Positions 44,167-58,000 of a stretch of 64,000 nucleotides of DNA are shown here, piece after piece. Below the pieces are notes generated by a model, which had not been told where the DNA came from, made no database searches, and was given only the letters and a program-made list of their open reading frames with translations. Source of the stretch: Dreissena polymorpha. Taxonomy: Eukaryota > Mollusca > Bivalvia > Myida > Dreissenidae. The stretch spans positions 22,735,809-22,799,808 of the forward strand of contig NC_068356.1 of assembly GCF_020536995.1 (NCBI RefSeq), read 5' to 3'. The translations under genes were made by a program, and so were the position numbers. Numbering within the stretch: the stretch's first letter is position 1; every line of letters begins with the position of its first letter.

Positions 44167-44717
44167 CGTTTACAAATCTATGGTGGGCCATTGAGACCAT
44201 ATAAAACTTGACAAATCTATGGTGGGCCATTGATGCCATAGTAAGACTTTGCAAACCTATGGTGGGCAATTAATGCCATATTGATACTTAACATCTCTAT
44301 GGTGGGCCATTGAGACCATATAAGACTTGACAAATCTATGGTGGGCCATTGATACCATAGTTAGACTTTGCAAATTTATGGTGGGCAATTTATGCCATAT
44401 TGATACTTAACATCTTTATGGTGGACCATTGAGACCATACAAGACTACAAATCTATGGTGGGCTATTGATTTCATCATAAGACTTTACAAGTCTATGGTG
44501 GGCAATTAAAGTCATAGTGAGACTTTACAAATCTATGGTGGGCTATTGAAGTCATCATAAGACTTTACAACTCTATTGTGGGCAATTAAAGTCATAGTGA
44601 GACTTAACAAATCTAAGGTGGGTTATTGTTGTCAACATAAGATTTTTCAAATCTATGGTGGGCTATTGATGTAATATTAAGACTTACAAATCTATGGTGG
44701 GCAATTTGTGTCATATA
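44167..44717. repeat. Minisatellite, 38-40-bp unit with higher-order structure
   Basis: About 14 units of CTATGGTGGGCNATTGANNC then ATANTAAGACTTNACAAAT. The first half cycles every three units (about 120 bp, marked by GATACTTAACATCT). The second half alternates every two (about 80 bp, GGGCTATTGAAGTCATCATA versus GGGCAATTAAAGTCATAGTG). Confidence 0.9.
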
Positions 44718-44723
44718 TTTATT

Positions 44724-44847
44724 GGCATTCGAGGGACTGAGACGAAGCCAGAAACATCGATTGCTTTTATCTTGTGCATCGTGTAAATAAATTGGTATTT
44801 TGACTTTGAATTGTCTCAGTTATATGTGTAGAAACACATTAGTATGT
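44724..44847 (+). mobile_element. LTR-like scrap, second copy
   Basis: About 120 bp matching 32936-33055 (GGCATTCGAGGGACTGAGAC to GTGTAGAAACACATTA), placed right after the minisatellite. Old and broken; no other parts of an element are seen. Confidence 0.35.
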
Positions 44848-45087
44848 AATAAAAAACGGTTGCAATGCATTGTTTTCTTTGTATTTCGTTAGAGGTTTGA
44901 ACCATAGGCGCTCGATGTCAATGACAATGTTTTTTTAGTTTATTGAATTTTTTTAGTTTTAATGCATACACATACTAAAATAATAAAAATCTTCCAACAA
45001 AACATAGTTCGACTATGTATGTATAGATATTGACAAGATTAATCACTCGCCATTTTCTAAAGCAACGGAAGTGCGTCATTATTAATA

Positions 45088-46687
45088 ATTTAGGTTCATG
45101 TAAAGTGTAAAAAGGCTTATTTTTCACATAGGAATAGTTCAATAAATATAATGGCAAATAATTCAATTTATATGTCAATAGGCTTGTACATGTAAATACT
45201 TGTAGAACAGATCAGTAAATGCTAATAAAAAAAATATGCAAAATGTTGCTTTTGATAAATATACAGCGCATGCATGAAATTATCAAAATAACAAACGGAG
45301 TTAAATTGAACAAATTCCTTTGGTCAAAATATTGTATACACTTAATGTTAGGTACTACAAATGAAAAGTCCACACAACACACACCAACAATCCTAAAATA
45401 TCCAAAAGAAAAACATCAAAGAATGTCAAAAGTTAACTAAATAATTGGGAACTACTTTTAGTATGGTGGACTTCTCAGTGAACCTTTATTGTCAAATTTA
45501 CTTATTTACTCGCAATACAGTACTCATTATAGTCACAAAATGACACAAATACAAAAAAATAAACTATATTACCAAAAGGCATAAACGTGCAATGTTAATT
45601 TGAAATATATGAGACTCGGAGAGACGACTAATTTGCTGCCTTAAAACAAATTACACCATGTCTATGTCACTGCTCGAACACCATACCTGTTCGTCAAACA
45701 CGTGGGGCATAAAACATCCGGTTTAAAGGAAGTCTACATAACAATATTTTAATTAACAATCTAGGCATAATATTTATGGGATCGGAAAAATGAATTATAC
45801 AAATGTTGGGCACACGTACATATTAAACCAAGTGAACACTTACCTTTCTATAAAAACCTTGTCATCGATCAAAAAATGCATTTGTTATTGTCTTGTCATG
45901 TTTACCTGTTCAGCTAGCCATTATTTGCCGGAAGTATATTCGAAAAATATTTCTTTTGTTATTTCAATTTCAACAATTTATAAAATATTACCGATCCATT
46001 TGTTCTTAAGTTTATATAATTTGTTTATGAGACATTTTCAAGTTATCTAATCAAATTAATATAATATGTAAGCAATATTTAATAAATTCATTAATGCGGA
46101 TCAATACAAACTGCTGACAAAGATGGACGACAGATGAAATTAAATAGGGAGGAGACTTAAATGTATCAAGATTCTATTGAATTAGTGAATTTCACGTAAG
46201 CGTCATTGTTATGGAGATAATAGGAAAATGATATAGTTTCATGAAATATATTTCATAACATCATAACTCCTCTTGATCGCATGCTATGCAATCGGAAACT
46301 TAGACTTTTTCCAAAATCTATAAATAGCAACTCGTGGTATAAACATGTTCATTTTGAAATTCGCATAGTGTCGTGGGGCTTTATTGACACAATTCAATGG
46401 TAGTAGTACCTTAAATATAACTGGCCAATACTGTTGGTGGTTTTATTTGGTTCATGTGTGTACTTTTTAATGGATTTGAGAATTTGCCATATATTGGATA
46501 ATTTTTGCTAATAATGACATTTTAACTAAGATATGTGATTTTTTCTTGAAAATGTATACATATGTAGAAATAATATATAATAATTTAAACCATATGTAAA
46601 TTTCATTTATTTATTTTGGGTATTACTGATCATTTTTATATTTTTAAATTTCTTCAATGTGGGGTCATTTTGGCACTTAACATGAGC
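45088..46687. other. Interior of the inverted-repeat element
   Basis: AT-rich; the longest frames (73 and 86 codons) have random-looking composition. Confidence 0.5.
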
Positions 46688-47030
46688 CTTAAATCGCTGT
46701 CGCCCCGCTCGCTTATTGATATGCGGGCGCAGGCCGGGAACCTCGCTCTTTATACACAATAACAGCCACTTAAGACTGTGGGCGCCAGATTTGTTTTTTG
46801 ACGTGCTTTTTTTTCTGGAAATCTCCAAGGCAGACGAATTGGTAAGGAATGATTCATGTGTATGCAATTTACAATATCTTTTGTTGATTGCCCCATTAAT
46901 TGAGAGAAACAATAGTTACAGGGATTTATCACATCTTCTGTGGATGTTTCTGTTGAAACTGAAAGAAGATAGAGAAAGAGCGAGGTTCCCGGCCTGCTCG
47001 CGCATTTCAATAAGCGAGCGATTTAATTAT
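46688..47030. mobile_element. Foldback element beside the right arm
   Basis: 46688-46755 (GCTCGCTTATTGATATGCGG then CAGGCCGGGAACCTCGCTC) pairs with 46978-47030, reversed, with about six mismatches. The 220-bp loop gives short open frames on both strands, which is not evidence for a gene. Confidence 0.8.
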
Positions 47031-47490
47031 GCATAATGACGCACTTCCCTTGCTTTAGAAAATGGCAAGTGATTTACCTTGTCAATATCTATGTACATAG
47101 CCCAACTATCTTTTTTTTTTAAGAAGACGTTTTGTCGGAAGATTTTTATTAATTAAGTATGTGTATGCATTATAATAAACAACAGGTAACTAAAAAATAA
47201 ATTAATTAAAAAAAAAAATTGTCATTGACATCGAGCGCCTATGGTTTGCACATTTTTAATGTTCGAATCACATGATTTCGGGAATGGCAGCAAATTAATA
47301 AATTCACTTTTAGAAAGCAACTTATACACTCAGTTGAAACACCATAATATCTGTTTGCATGCTCGAATTTACAGCACTGGCAGGTTAAAAGAGGAGAGAC
47401 TGAAGTGAAAGAGAAAGGGACTCAACTCCATAAATTGGTAAGAATTGTAGAAATTGTATCAATGTGTTGAATGATATATTTTAATCTCAT

Positions 47491-48066
47491 TATTATGCCC
47501 CCCTTTGAAGAAGAGGGGGTGTAATGTTTTGCACATGACGGTCCGTCAGTATGTCCGTCCACCTGATGGTTTCCGGATGATAAATCAAGAACGCTTAGGC
47601 CTAGGATCATGAAACTTCATAGGTACATTGATCATGACTCGCAGATGACCCCATTGATTTTTAGGTCAAAGGTCAAGGTCACGGTGACCCAAAATAGTAA
47701 AATGGTTTCCGGATGATAACTCAAGAACACTTATGCCTAGGATCATGAAACTTCATAGGTACATTGATCATGAAACTTCATAGGTACATTGATCATGACA
47801 CGCAGATGACACCTATTGACTTTCAGGTCACTAGGTCAAAGGTCACGGTGACTTGACACAGTAAAATGGTTTCCGGATGATAACTCAAGAAAGCTTATGC
47901 CTAGGATCACGAAACTTCAAAGGTACATTGATCATGACAAGCAGATGACCCCTATTGATTTTCAGGTCACTAGGTCACAGTGCCAAAGAACGTATTCACA
48001 CAATGGCTGCCACTACAACTGACAGCCCATATGAGGGGCATGCATGTTTTACAAACAGCCCTTGTT
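47491..48066 (+). mobile_element. Tandem-core repeat (pearl-type), copy 1
   Basis: Left end ATTATGCCCCCCTTTGAAGA. Then about three core units of 130-165 bp (GGATGATAACTCAAGAACGC, CTAGGATCATGAAACTTCAT, AGGTCAAAGGTCA). Right end AATGGCTGCCACTACAACTG to ACAGCCCTTGTTT. Left end, tandem core and right end is the plan of bivalve 'pearl' elements, which may be Helitron relatives. It lies just upstream of the TRIM-like gene. Confidence 0.7.
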
Positions 48067-48697
48067 TATAAGGTTTTTGATGCTGCATTTTGTGTATTTA
48101 TGATTATTGTTGTCATTGTTGTACCTAAATCTTATATGAGTAGTTGAGTCAAATAAAATAAATGTTAAGGCCACTAGAACAGAACTATTGTTTAATTGTT
48201 TAGTATTTTATTGTTTTATATATTTCAGATCCTGATTTATACTGTAGGATTAACTGCTATTTGAATTCTCGTCTGCATGTTTTTCATTATGGACTGAAAA
48301 GCATTGCTACATTATTAAAAGAAGTGAACTGTGAACTATCTTATTTATGATGTCTTGTTTATTGGGATACAACACAGCCATAACCATCCGGTTTACAGTA
48401 TTATAGACTATTTTAACAGAATTATACTTTAACTACATGTACTTTCACATGTAAAACTTCATACACTAGAAGATCTAAATTGGCAACACGTTCATTGTCT
48501 AATGTTGTGAAACGTTGGCCTATGGTTGAAAAGTTTTTTTGCATATCTTGTGTTTGAATTTATCTGTGTTTCAGTGTTAATTTTAACGTCTAAGGTTGAT
48601 AAACTTTTGGAACTAGCTTTATTTTTTTCATATTTCACAAGAAATAAACTTGGAACGATTTGAACAAAAAGGTTTTAACATTATAAACAGTAACAAA
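48067..48697. promoter_or_regulatory. Upstream region and 5' UTR of the TRIM-like gene
   Basis: No convincing TATA box. The segment lies between the tandem-core repeat and the ATG. GTTGAAAAGTTTTTTTGCAT at 48527 repeats the coding theme GGTTGAAGACTTTTCTTGC at 48742 (also CAACACGTTCATTGTCT versus CAACAGGTTCATTGTCT), so a partial duplication of exon 1 may lie at about 48480-48545. Confidence 0.4.
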
Positions 48698-49032
48698 ATG
48701 GCAACAGGTTCATTGTCTTCGGTTCCAAAACGTTTGCGTATGGTTGAAGACTTTTCTTGCACACGTTGTTTAGAGCAGAATCTTACGGAATCTGCAGACA
48801 TTTATTGTGAAAAATGTGAAGGGTTTTATTGTAAAAAATGTGTTATCCTGCATAGTCAATTTCTTACAAAACATATGACATGTGGAAGGGAGGATATTAG
48901 GAAATGGCCAGTTTCTAAGGCAGTGGAAGATTTTCTCAGGAAGTGTGAGGTGCATGAGGATGAAACACTGACACAGTTTTGCCATTACCACAGTCAGCTG
49001 TGCTGCTCTGCATGTGTTGGAACAATTCACAG
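48698..49032 (+). CDS. TRIM-like gene, exon 1 (two B-boxes)
   Basis: This exon encodes residues 1-111 plus two bases of codon 112. It begins MATGSLSSVPKRLRMVEDFS and contains both zinc modules. The donor reads CACAG|GTATCT. Without splicing the frame stops about 30 bases into the intron, after residues unlike the family. The open frame extends 48 bases upstream of the ATG, but only with a non-ATG start, so that part is treated as 5' UTR. Confidence 0.85.
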
Positions 49033-52000
49033 GTATCTCACACATTTATATTCCTTTAGCTATTAATAATTAACAGCGCTTTCGCTAGCTTTTAAAAGTT
49101 GGAAGTCCTGACTTCCAAACCATAAATCTTGGACGTCCCAAACATAAATTTTGAAGTCCCACTTTTACTTCATAATTTTAATAGACCTTACCGATTGTGA
49201 TTTTGATGGATACAAACATGCTCCTTAAATCTGTAACAGTCCTTCCCAAAATTATAATTAATTGCCGGCAATGAGGTCCTATACTCATGCAGCCATTTCC
49301 GGCCCAGACTGATTATTTCAGGCCCAAAAAGTAAAAAATGACGACGAAAGACGAAGATGACATTTTTAACATTGTAATTTGCATTGCAGACGCAGCAAAT
49401 ATCTTCGGATACCGTATATGCATGTACGTCATTCAAGAAATGCAACCAATAAAAAAATGTTTTTCATGATTGGAGTATTCATAAATAACTCTGTAAATTC
49501 CTTACTTTTGCCTTGTAACTTTTCTGGAAAAAGCTTGTTGAATTCCATATTTCGCCACAATTTTATTACCGGACATGAGGTCCGGCAATATTAGAATCAT
49601 TACCGGATTTTCCATATTATTATCGGAAAAATCCGAGGACCGACGGTATTTCGGAATGTAGCTGTAAATACACATATACTATTGATAGATGAATATGTCA
49701 AAGAATTTCATAAACTCAAATGTCCGCCATTTTACACGAGTGCATTTACAAATTTATTTATGGGATGGGGGAATTCCCATTGAACATGTGTGAATCAGGT
49801 GACGCAATTTGAGAGCATCGAGGACAGTGAATTTTTTTAACCGTGAGTCCTGCGTCCTGGACTCACAAAAATATCTGGGGATGCAAAGTTTTGAGTCAGG
49901 GAGTCCCAAAAATGCATAGAATTTTCAGAAAAAAATAATAAAGTTTAATACTTGGGCTCGTAGTAGCAGCGGTTTTCAGCCTTATATATCAGGAGCCTAT
50001 TAAAGGCCCCTTCCCAATTGAAAATTTCATTAGAATCATGCAGTTTTCCAAAGATCCTTACTTACACCAGCTTTTTCATTTCCCAAAGCAGTAATTTTAG
50101 CGAGAATTCTTCCCAAAATCCATAGGTAAGGGCCTCTTTCCAATGAAGCGAGGAAAACCCCTGACTCGTTTTTTCGATTCAGGGAGTCGTAGATTTGCAG
50201 GTTATGCAGTCCCAGGACTCGGATAAGAAAAATTGTAAAAAATCACTTCGAGGACCAATCATGAGGGATTTCAATAGATTTTAAAAACCAGCAGTCAATG
50301 ACCCCAGGGCTGAAATTTTGAGGAATCAAATTGAAAAATACTGGGGTCAATTTTGAAGCGCGTTTATTGTGTTTTTGTCTGTATTATTCATTTTTTTTTA
50401 ATAAAAATATGCTCTAAGAGCAACACAATATCTTAAAAAGTTACGCTGTTTTATTAAATTAAAATAAAAAAATACCATGATAAATAACACAACATATTTT
50501 AATGAATTGGTACACAAAGATAAGGACACAATATCAATAATTTGTGTGAACAATATCGACTTTTCAAAAACAAAACATGTTCATTTTACAACTTTTTATT
50601 ATTTCTATCACTAAACTATGTTTATTTGTAAAAACAATAAATGCTCATTAAATCTACTTCATCATAACACATTTAAGTCTTTAACACATTTAAGTAATTT
50701 AAGAATTAAGATATGTACCAGTAGCACCGTTCCATCACATATTTATCCTTATTATATTATCATCATCCCTATGATAGCTTTTGTACAAAAACACAATCTT
50801 AATGCATGGAACATCTTGTATATCTATTATTGTTTATCCGATTACTATACATGTCCAAAATATATACACTTAAGAATGCCTTACCAGTAGTAGTTTAACT
50901 TTAATTATCCAAATTTTCCTTGTTGTTATCTGGTTTAACAAACCTAATCAAATGTTTGTTACATCCAGTTAATGCTTTCTCCATTATTGAATCACCATTA
51001 CTTGTAATTTGAATCGCCATTTTTAAATTGAATGCGGGTTCAATAATAATTTACAATACGTCCGCCATTTACTATGTCGAAGGTCATGACGTAGCAATTT
51101 AATTCTACTCGGATAATTTATGTATCTCATCGAGGAAATGTGTTTTCTAAATGTTTATGTGTAGTATTATGACTTGTTACATGTGTATAAAATAAAAAAT
51201 GAACTGTGATTCCAGTTTATATAATATGGGCGTTACTCGTAATTATTGGTGGATTAGCAACTTTCAGGTGACTAGGTCAAAGGTCAAGGTCACGGTGACC
51301 CGAAATAGTAAAATGGTTTCTGGATGAGAACTCAAGAACGCTTATGCCTAGGATCATAGGTACATTGATTATGACAGATGGCAGATGACCCTTTTTGATT
51401 TTCAGGTCACTAGGTCAAAGATCAAGTCAGTGACCTGAAGTAGTAAAATGGTTTCTAACGTAATCACACAATGGCTGCCACTGCAAATGACAGCCCATTT
51501 GGGGGCATGTGTGTTTTACAAACAGCCCTTGTTAGGATTTTATCAGTCAATAGTGTGTATGCCCCGGCCTTGATTGATGTGTGAGGTATATACAAATGTA
51601 TTGATTGACCAATCCGTCCATTTGTACTTTACTTCACATTTGCCTTAAGTGGCAATTATATTTTTCACTAATGCTTATTTCTGGATTTATCCTTATTGTC
51701 ATTATTCAAGATTTTGGCATTGCATTTAAACCACTTCTGGGACATTCATCAACAATCTTTGACCAATACAACATGGGTGAAATTTTAAGACATTCGTACC
51801 CAAAAAAAAAAAGAACAAAGAGGAAAAAATGATCAAAGTTTAAAAAAAAAATAGAATAGATTAATTACAGTACAGCCAACGTGGAACAAACATTATTTTG
51901 TGTATTGCCCAATGCAATGCCCAACAAGTCGATGCCGAGTCGGCCGTTGAAGCATTTCGCAGCGAAGCTTCGCATCTTTCCGCCGAGACATGCCGAGGCA

Positions 52001-55000
52001 AGCCGCGATCCGCGACATGACGCCGAGTCCGGCATGCACATCTTCAAATCAAAATCTTTTTTAAATGATTAGTTAGTCAAAGAAATTTAAAAGAACAATT
52101 ATAATTATATTTAAAATCATAATTAAGTTAATGCGCACAGATTCAAAATAGATTAATTAGTTAATAAAAAAACATGCTGTTGTTTGTTTTTAGTGATTGC
52201 ATTCCCATTTCTAAAGAAATTGCTGTCATCCGGATATAAATAATTATTATTTTAAAAGAATGGAAATAAAAAAAATGGAATTAATTAAAACAAAATACGA
52301 TTATCATAGGCATGTATTAATAAAATTCCAATAATCATTTGCCATTGTCATTTATAGAATCGGCTTAAGTACTTTAAGTTACTTTGTGTGCGTTTATTGC
52401 ACTGTATGATTATTGTCTTTATATTAAAACGATCAACAGACATATTTGTTTTGGGTTTAATTTTTACGACAACATGTATTAGCATATAAGCACATTTAAT
52501 GTGGCTGGCCAAGTTAGTTTGTTTCCTGCCCGTAGTGTATGTATTTCACACATAAATGTCACGTAATTATGTCTTGGCACATACGAGTGGTCAAGAATCC
52601 AGCAGTTGGTTGATTTATAATTGCTTGTTGATTTTGCTATTATATTTTAGCTGAGACAATTAGCAGTTTGAAGCCACAACAATAACCAACACTTAATTGT
52701 TGTTTTGTTAATTATCAGCTTATTATAACTATTGTTTGACTATGTGTATATAAATTAGTTTCATTTTGTTTATATTATACAGTTGATATCGCTAATCAGT
52801 ACCCGATAATCCCGTATATTCCAGTTTTAAAGGAAATTCCGGTAAATATTTACGATAAAAGTGCTCAAGACACACACACATTCGCAATTATCTTAAGTAT
52901 CAAGTACATTTTGGCGTTTGTTACCATTTAAAGATGTGATGAAATAATGACCAATCGGGGCGTTTTTTTTCCCCATTGAACACGCATAAATCGCCTGACG
53001 TGATGAATGTTTTTATACAACACAAATAAACACCCAAACTTTCCATGCCACGTTGTACATGTTTGCATAATTTTCGCGCGCTTTTTATGGAGACAAAGGA
53101 TATTTTAGCACTGTTTATTTGACGCTAGAATTTATTAATGTAGCATTAGCATTAAAATTCGAAAGCGTGTTACGGATTACAAATTTAAGAAAGCTCATTT
53201 CAGAATCAAATGAAACATTAACATTGTGCGTAATTTATTCAACGATAATTTGTTAAAGCGCACTTAGTGCCATATCGCTTATTAAAACGTAAAAATAATT
53301 AATATGAAAGTAGCATAAATCTAGGTTTCTATGCTACACAAATGTACATGTAGGTGTATATCTTTTCACTCAATCTGCCGCGTATGTATGCGGCGGATTT
53401 ACTCCGTGAAAGTAGGCGAGGTTAAAACAGACTGTGTCGTTGCGCAGATTGATGCCAAGTGCCTCAGCAATACGCCCGTGAACACTCGACACGCCCGCCG
53501 CAAACTAAATTTTGGGCCGTGGTGTAGCCGCAGATTATGTTTGTTCCGCGTTGGCTGTAATGTAGATCAAGCATCTAAAAAAAATGAAACCACTTCTGTC
53601 ATATTAACATAGTATAATTTAAAAACTGTAAACTGTAAGGGGGTGCTCAACACAACACTTCTACAGACAAATATTGTATGAAATAAATATTATTTATTAC
53701 CAAAATAGTTTTTTTTAGAGTTGGTCAATGTTAATTTGGAGTAGACAGATAATACTAATAGTATTACTATACACAAATTGGTTTCATACATTAAAACAAT
53801 TGTTTCACAAAGTACATAGCATAAAGGGATATGCTATATGCTTTTCAACACATGTCAATTGTTTAAGCATAATATTTTTTCGGGTCAGGTAAAAAAAGCC
53901 TTCAAAGTGCTAACTGTAAAAGTTGTATGGCCATAATTGGTATATAAGTTGCGATTGAAATTTTGCTGATGACAAGTGTTATTGTGTATTATGTTCGAAT
54001 GCTTTTACAAACATATTACACTATGCGTCCCGCGATTTTTGCCTAAATCACCGACACTCGGTGGTCATTATTTATTTTGGGTGAAAAATTATCGCGATCT
54101 CGCGCGTTTCATCACGCTAGGTCGAGCATGATCACCGTGTATGCATAAATATCATCTCCGCGGTGATTCACCGCGATTCACCCCGTTCACGGTCAACGCA
54201 GTGAAGAACGATTTTCCTACGTTACATGTACATGTCTAATCTTCACAAAGATTATAGCAATATGGGATTATTAGCATTGTTGGCAGATATAAAAGAGTAG
54301 CCTTTTTAAAATTTCAACATGTATTTCACACCCATGTCCCTGACAGGTTATTTTTTACTTTTTAAATGCTGCGTATAAAACAAAACAGTGTTCGCACCTA
54401 GCTGTATGATGCCGCAACTGGAGGAGTGATAATTGCGTTATTGGTTATGCAATTAACAGTTTGAAGCCATTGAGAACTCATAACTGATTGTATAAATGTA
54501 ATCGTCGTATTTTCTCCGAGTCTCTCGATTCCCCGATACATACGTTTCAACTGTCTCAATCACATTCATGCAACTTCTTCCGTCTTTATCCATTGCTCGA
54601 TAATCCCACGTATGCCCTATTTCCATTTTAAAAGCGAATTCTGGTTAATATTGATGATAAGAGTCCTAAAGAATGTCATACACACTGTATTGTAACCGTT
54701 GCGCTGTTTCAGTTCCTTCATTATTGAAACAATTATTGTATTGTATACTGACTACACACTATCTAACATTTAAGGATCATCAACACGGGCCCAAGCAACT
54801 TGCATGGACCATAATACACAGTCCTATGGTTACATTTAGTAGCACACGTGGTCAGAAACTAACAAGTTCGAGTAATAAAGCAAAGAGATTATTATCTGAA
54901 AAATTGCATGGGGTCTGAAATGAAACAGAATGCCACCAAATCAAATGATTCACCGCCTAATTTTAAGTGTAACAAACTATGTTTGAAACATTTAAAATAA

Positions 55001-58000
55001 CGATAATTCCGAATGATCACAGCTTCCATTTTCAAAAGTATAGGCTGTTCAACATTGCTCGAGAAATTATAAAGACAAACGCTTAGTAATGTTCCATTAA
55101 ATGAATTTTACAGGCTTCTATTTTATTAAATAGATCTAGCGGCCCAATGGTGATTGGAGAAGCGTACATCACCTGAAGCAATGTGTAAATTTAAATTTAG
55201 ATGCACATGTAAGTCATTTTATGAAAATCAGGACGAAGTGAAAGTATAAATTTTACAAATAAACCAACATTTGATTTTATTCAAATGGTCGACATTATTT
55301 AAATTCGTGTCGTCTGTGTATTTGAGCAACTCTTAAGCAAATAGATATGGTTTATTTCGACGTTTAAAGCAAGTCTCGTTTCCGATATTAAACTATAAAA
55401 ATTTCTTCGGTATGGTTACTGACCTACACAATCATTGACAGATGACATCCGATGGTAATTGTATGAAGTATGCAGAGAAACTGACGAAATGTTAAAACAA
55501 TCGTGTAGAAGTAAAAATATCAGGTTATTATCTGTACCTGTTTCGTTCGGAGTGAATACTCGTTGTGGCTGCGGAGAAACTTAAGAACAAAAGAATCTGT
55601 AGCCGCGAACTTTGTTGGTTTTGCGTGAGCCGTACTGTACAATTGTTATTTCAACAAATAAAGATATTGTTTGTAAATCAGGATTTGACATTCAGCAAGC
55701 ACGCTGTTTACTTTCATATTGGAATACATTTTCGCGATCTAATGTGATCGTCAATAGTGATGACATTAGTTAATAAATTGAAATTTAAATCTAGTAGTCA
55801 CTGCGAATCAAGGCGATTTGCGGTGTTTTCGCAATGATTCTACAGCTGATCTTTATCGCCAGATGGTCGCAGTGAAATCACCGTCAATCAACCACAGAGT
55901 GGATTCACCGCAATTTGCGGCGAATCACTGCGATTTGCCACGCTGGCCCATACGCGGTGGTGGGTGATTTAGGCAAAAATCGCGGGGCGCGTAGTGTACG
56001 CTTATATCTTGCTTATTTTGTGAAAACTTTCAAAATATTCTTGTCCTTAACTGTTGGACCAAGGGCTACCACATTTCGTATGTAGTGAGATATAGTAGTC
56101 CTCTACAAAGTTTGCTCAAATTATGCCCCTGGGGTTAAATTTGACCTAGCCCAGGGGTCACAAAAGTGTACATTTGCTTAAATAGGGCCTATATTTAAGT
56201 ATTTGCACACACCAAGAATATTTTCAGCCTTTTTCAGCAGTGGAGCGACACAGGGCCATCATGGCCCTCTTGTACTTGTTTGTTAACTTGCAGAAAATGC
56301 ACTTTTTGAAAAAAAAATGAATGAATTTGCCTTTCTTTTTGGAAATTTTCAGACAGCAATTTGGAATTTCGTAGTTTTTCTTCAATTGGGAAAGTATACC
56401 TTTTACAGGTACTTTATAAAGAAGAAAAAAAAATCGCTGGGTTGCATGTCATAAGCCGCTTATCACAGGCTAGAGTGTTAATACTTAGACTATATTTAGA
56501 AATAGAGGACCCTTTTGTAAGAAGCAGGGTTATTTTGCTTTGCATCTGTTCTTTAGTCCGTTGGTCCGTAGACCAATTGTGTTCCACAATATATCTAGGG
56601 AAAGCTTTGACCTACAGCCAGGCAACATGTTTTATGTTAACATCGAGGAAAATTAAGAGGTCAATCCATTTTAAGGTCAATAGGTCAAAGGTCACAGAAG
56701 ATTATAACATGAAATTATAAAGATTTAGTTGTCAGTTTTAGTTCCTGTTATACCCATAATAATATTATAAGCAGATTTTCAATTATGATAAAAGTTATAT
56801 TACAGTACTGCCATTATTAAATGCATTTAATCATTGAATTTTAATCCATTTAAGACAACTGCATTTATGTAAAAAAATTATGAAGAAACATATAGAGTTG
56901 TACGAGTTTACCTGACAATTATAATGTCACGTTGACTCAACTTACAAAAATGGTTTTCGGATGATAACTCAAGAACGCTTACGCCTAGGATCATGAAACT
57001 TCATGGGTACATTGATCATCACTGGCAGATGACCCCTATTGATTTTCAGGTAACTAGGTCAAAGGTCAAGGTCACAGTGACTCGAAACAGTAAAATGGTT
57101 TCCTGATGATAACTAGAGAATAATTAGGAACATTTTGAACAAACATATGGAGTTGCACACACTAACCTGATCATTCAAACATTTAACAATGGCGTCTTTA
57201 CTTTTCCACAAATAGATCACAGGGGTTTCACTGGCCCAAAGAAGTTGTCGCCACTTTTTCGCGGCGTGAAAACTGTCGGTTACCGGTATTCCAATCTTAT
57301 TAATAAGAACAATCATTCAAAGAAAGCTCTTTACTAAATTCATGTCATTGGCTATATTATCACTTTAAAAAGTATGTTATTACATAAAAAACAATAAGGT
57401 CCTTCATAAATCATACCTTCATAAGTCTTAATAAGCTTTTTTGTATATAACATTTTTTCAACTTGATTAACAACACAGGTAACCAAAACAATATAATAAT
57501 GTTAACATTAATGTATTAAACAGTATGCTGCATGAATGTTTCAAAATTAATTATTTAAACATAGAATCACACCAATGTACATCATTTAAAAGGGAAAAAG
57601 ACATATAAAACATCAGAAAATAAAGCATCTCACTTCAAATTGTTAAACAGTTATATTTGGTCATTTGGACATAATTATGCCCCCCTTCAAAGAAGAGGGG
57701 GTATATTGCTTTGCTCATGTAGGTCTGTCGGTCCGTCCACCAGGTGGTTGTCAGACCATAACTCAAGAACGCTTGGGCCTAGGATCATGAAACTTCATAG
57801 GTACATTGATCATGACTGGCAGATGACCCCTATTGATTTTGAGGTCACTAGGTCAAAGGTCAAGGTCACGGTGACCCAAAATAGTAAAATGGTTTTTGAA
57901 TGATAACTCAAGAACGCATACGCCTAGGATCATGAAACTTCATGGGTAGATTGATCAGGACTCGCAGATGACCCCTATTGATTTTGAGGTCACTAGGTCA

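Larger units (their letters stand above)
44895..47250. mobile_element. 2.36-kb element bounded by about 200-bp inverted repeats
   Basis: Left arm 44895-45087 (ACCATAGGCGCTCGATGTCA, AATGCATACACATACT, GATATTGACAAG, CGCCATTTTCTAAAGCAACG) is complementary to right arm about 47028-47250 with roughly 85 percent identity and a few indels. The interior is AT-rich with no recognised gene. Probably a non-autonomous DNA transposon of unknown superfamily. Confidence 0.75.

Noticed and set aside
46716-47036. 106-codon plus frame and 101-codon minus frame as genes
   Set aside because: Both are created by the arms and loop of the foldback element and have no recognisable domain.
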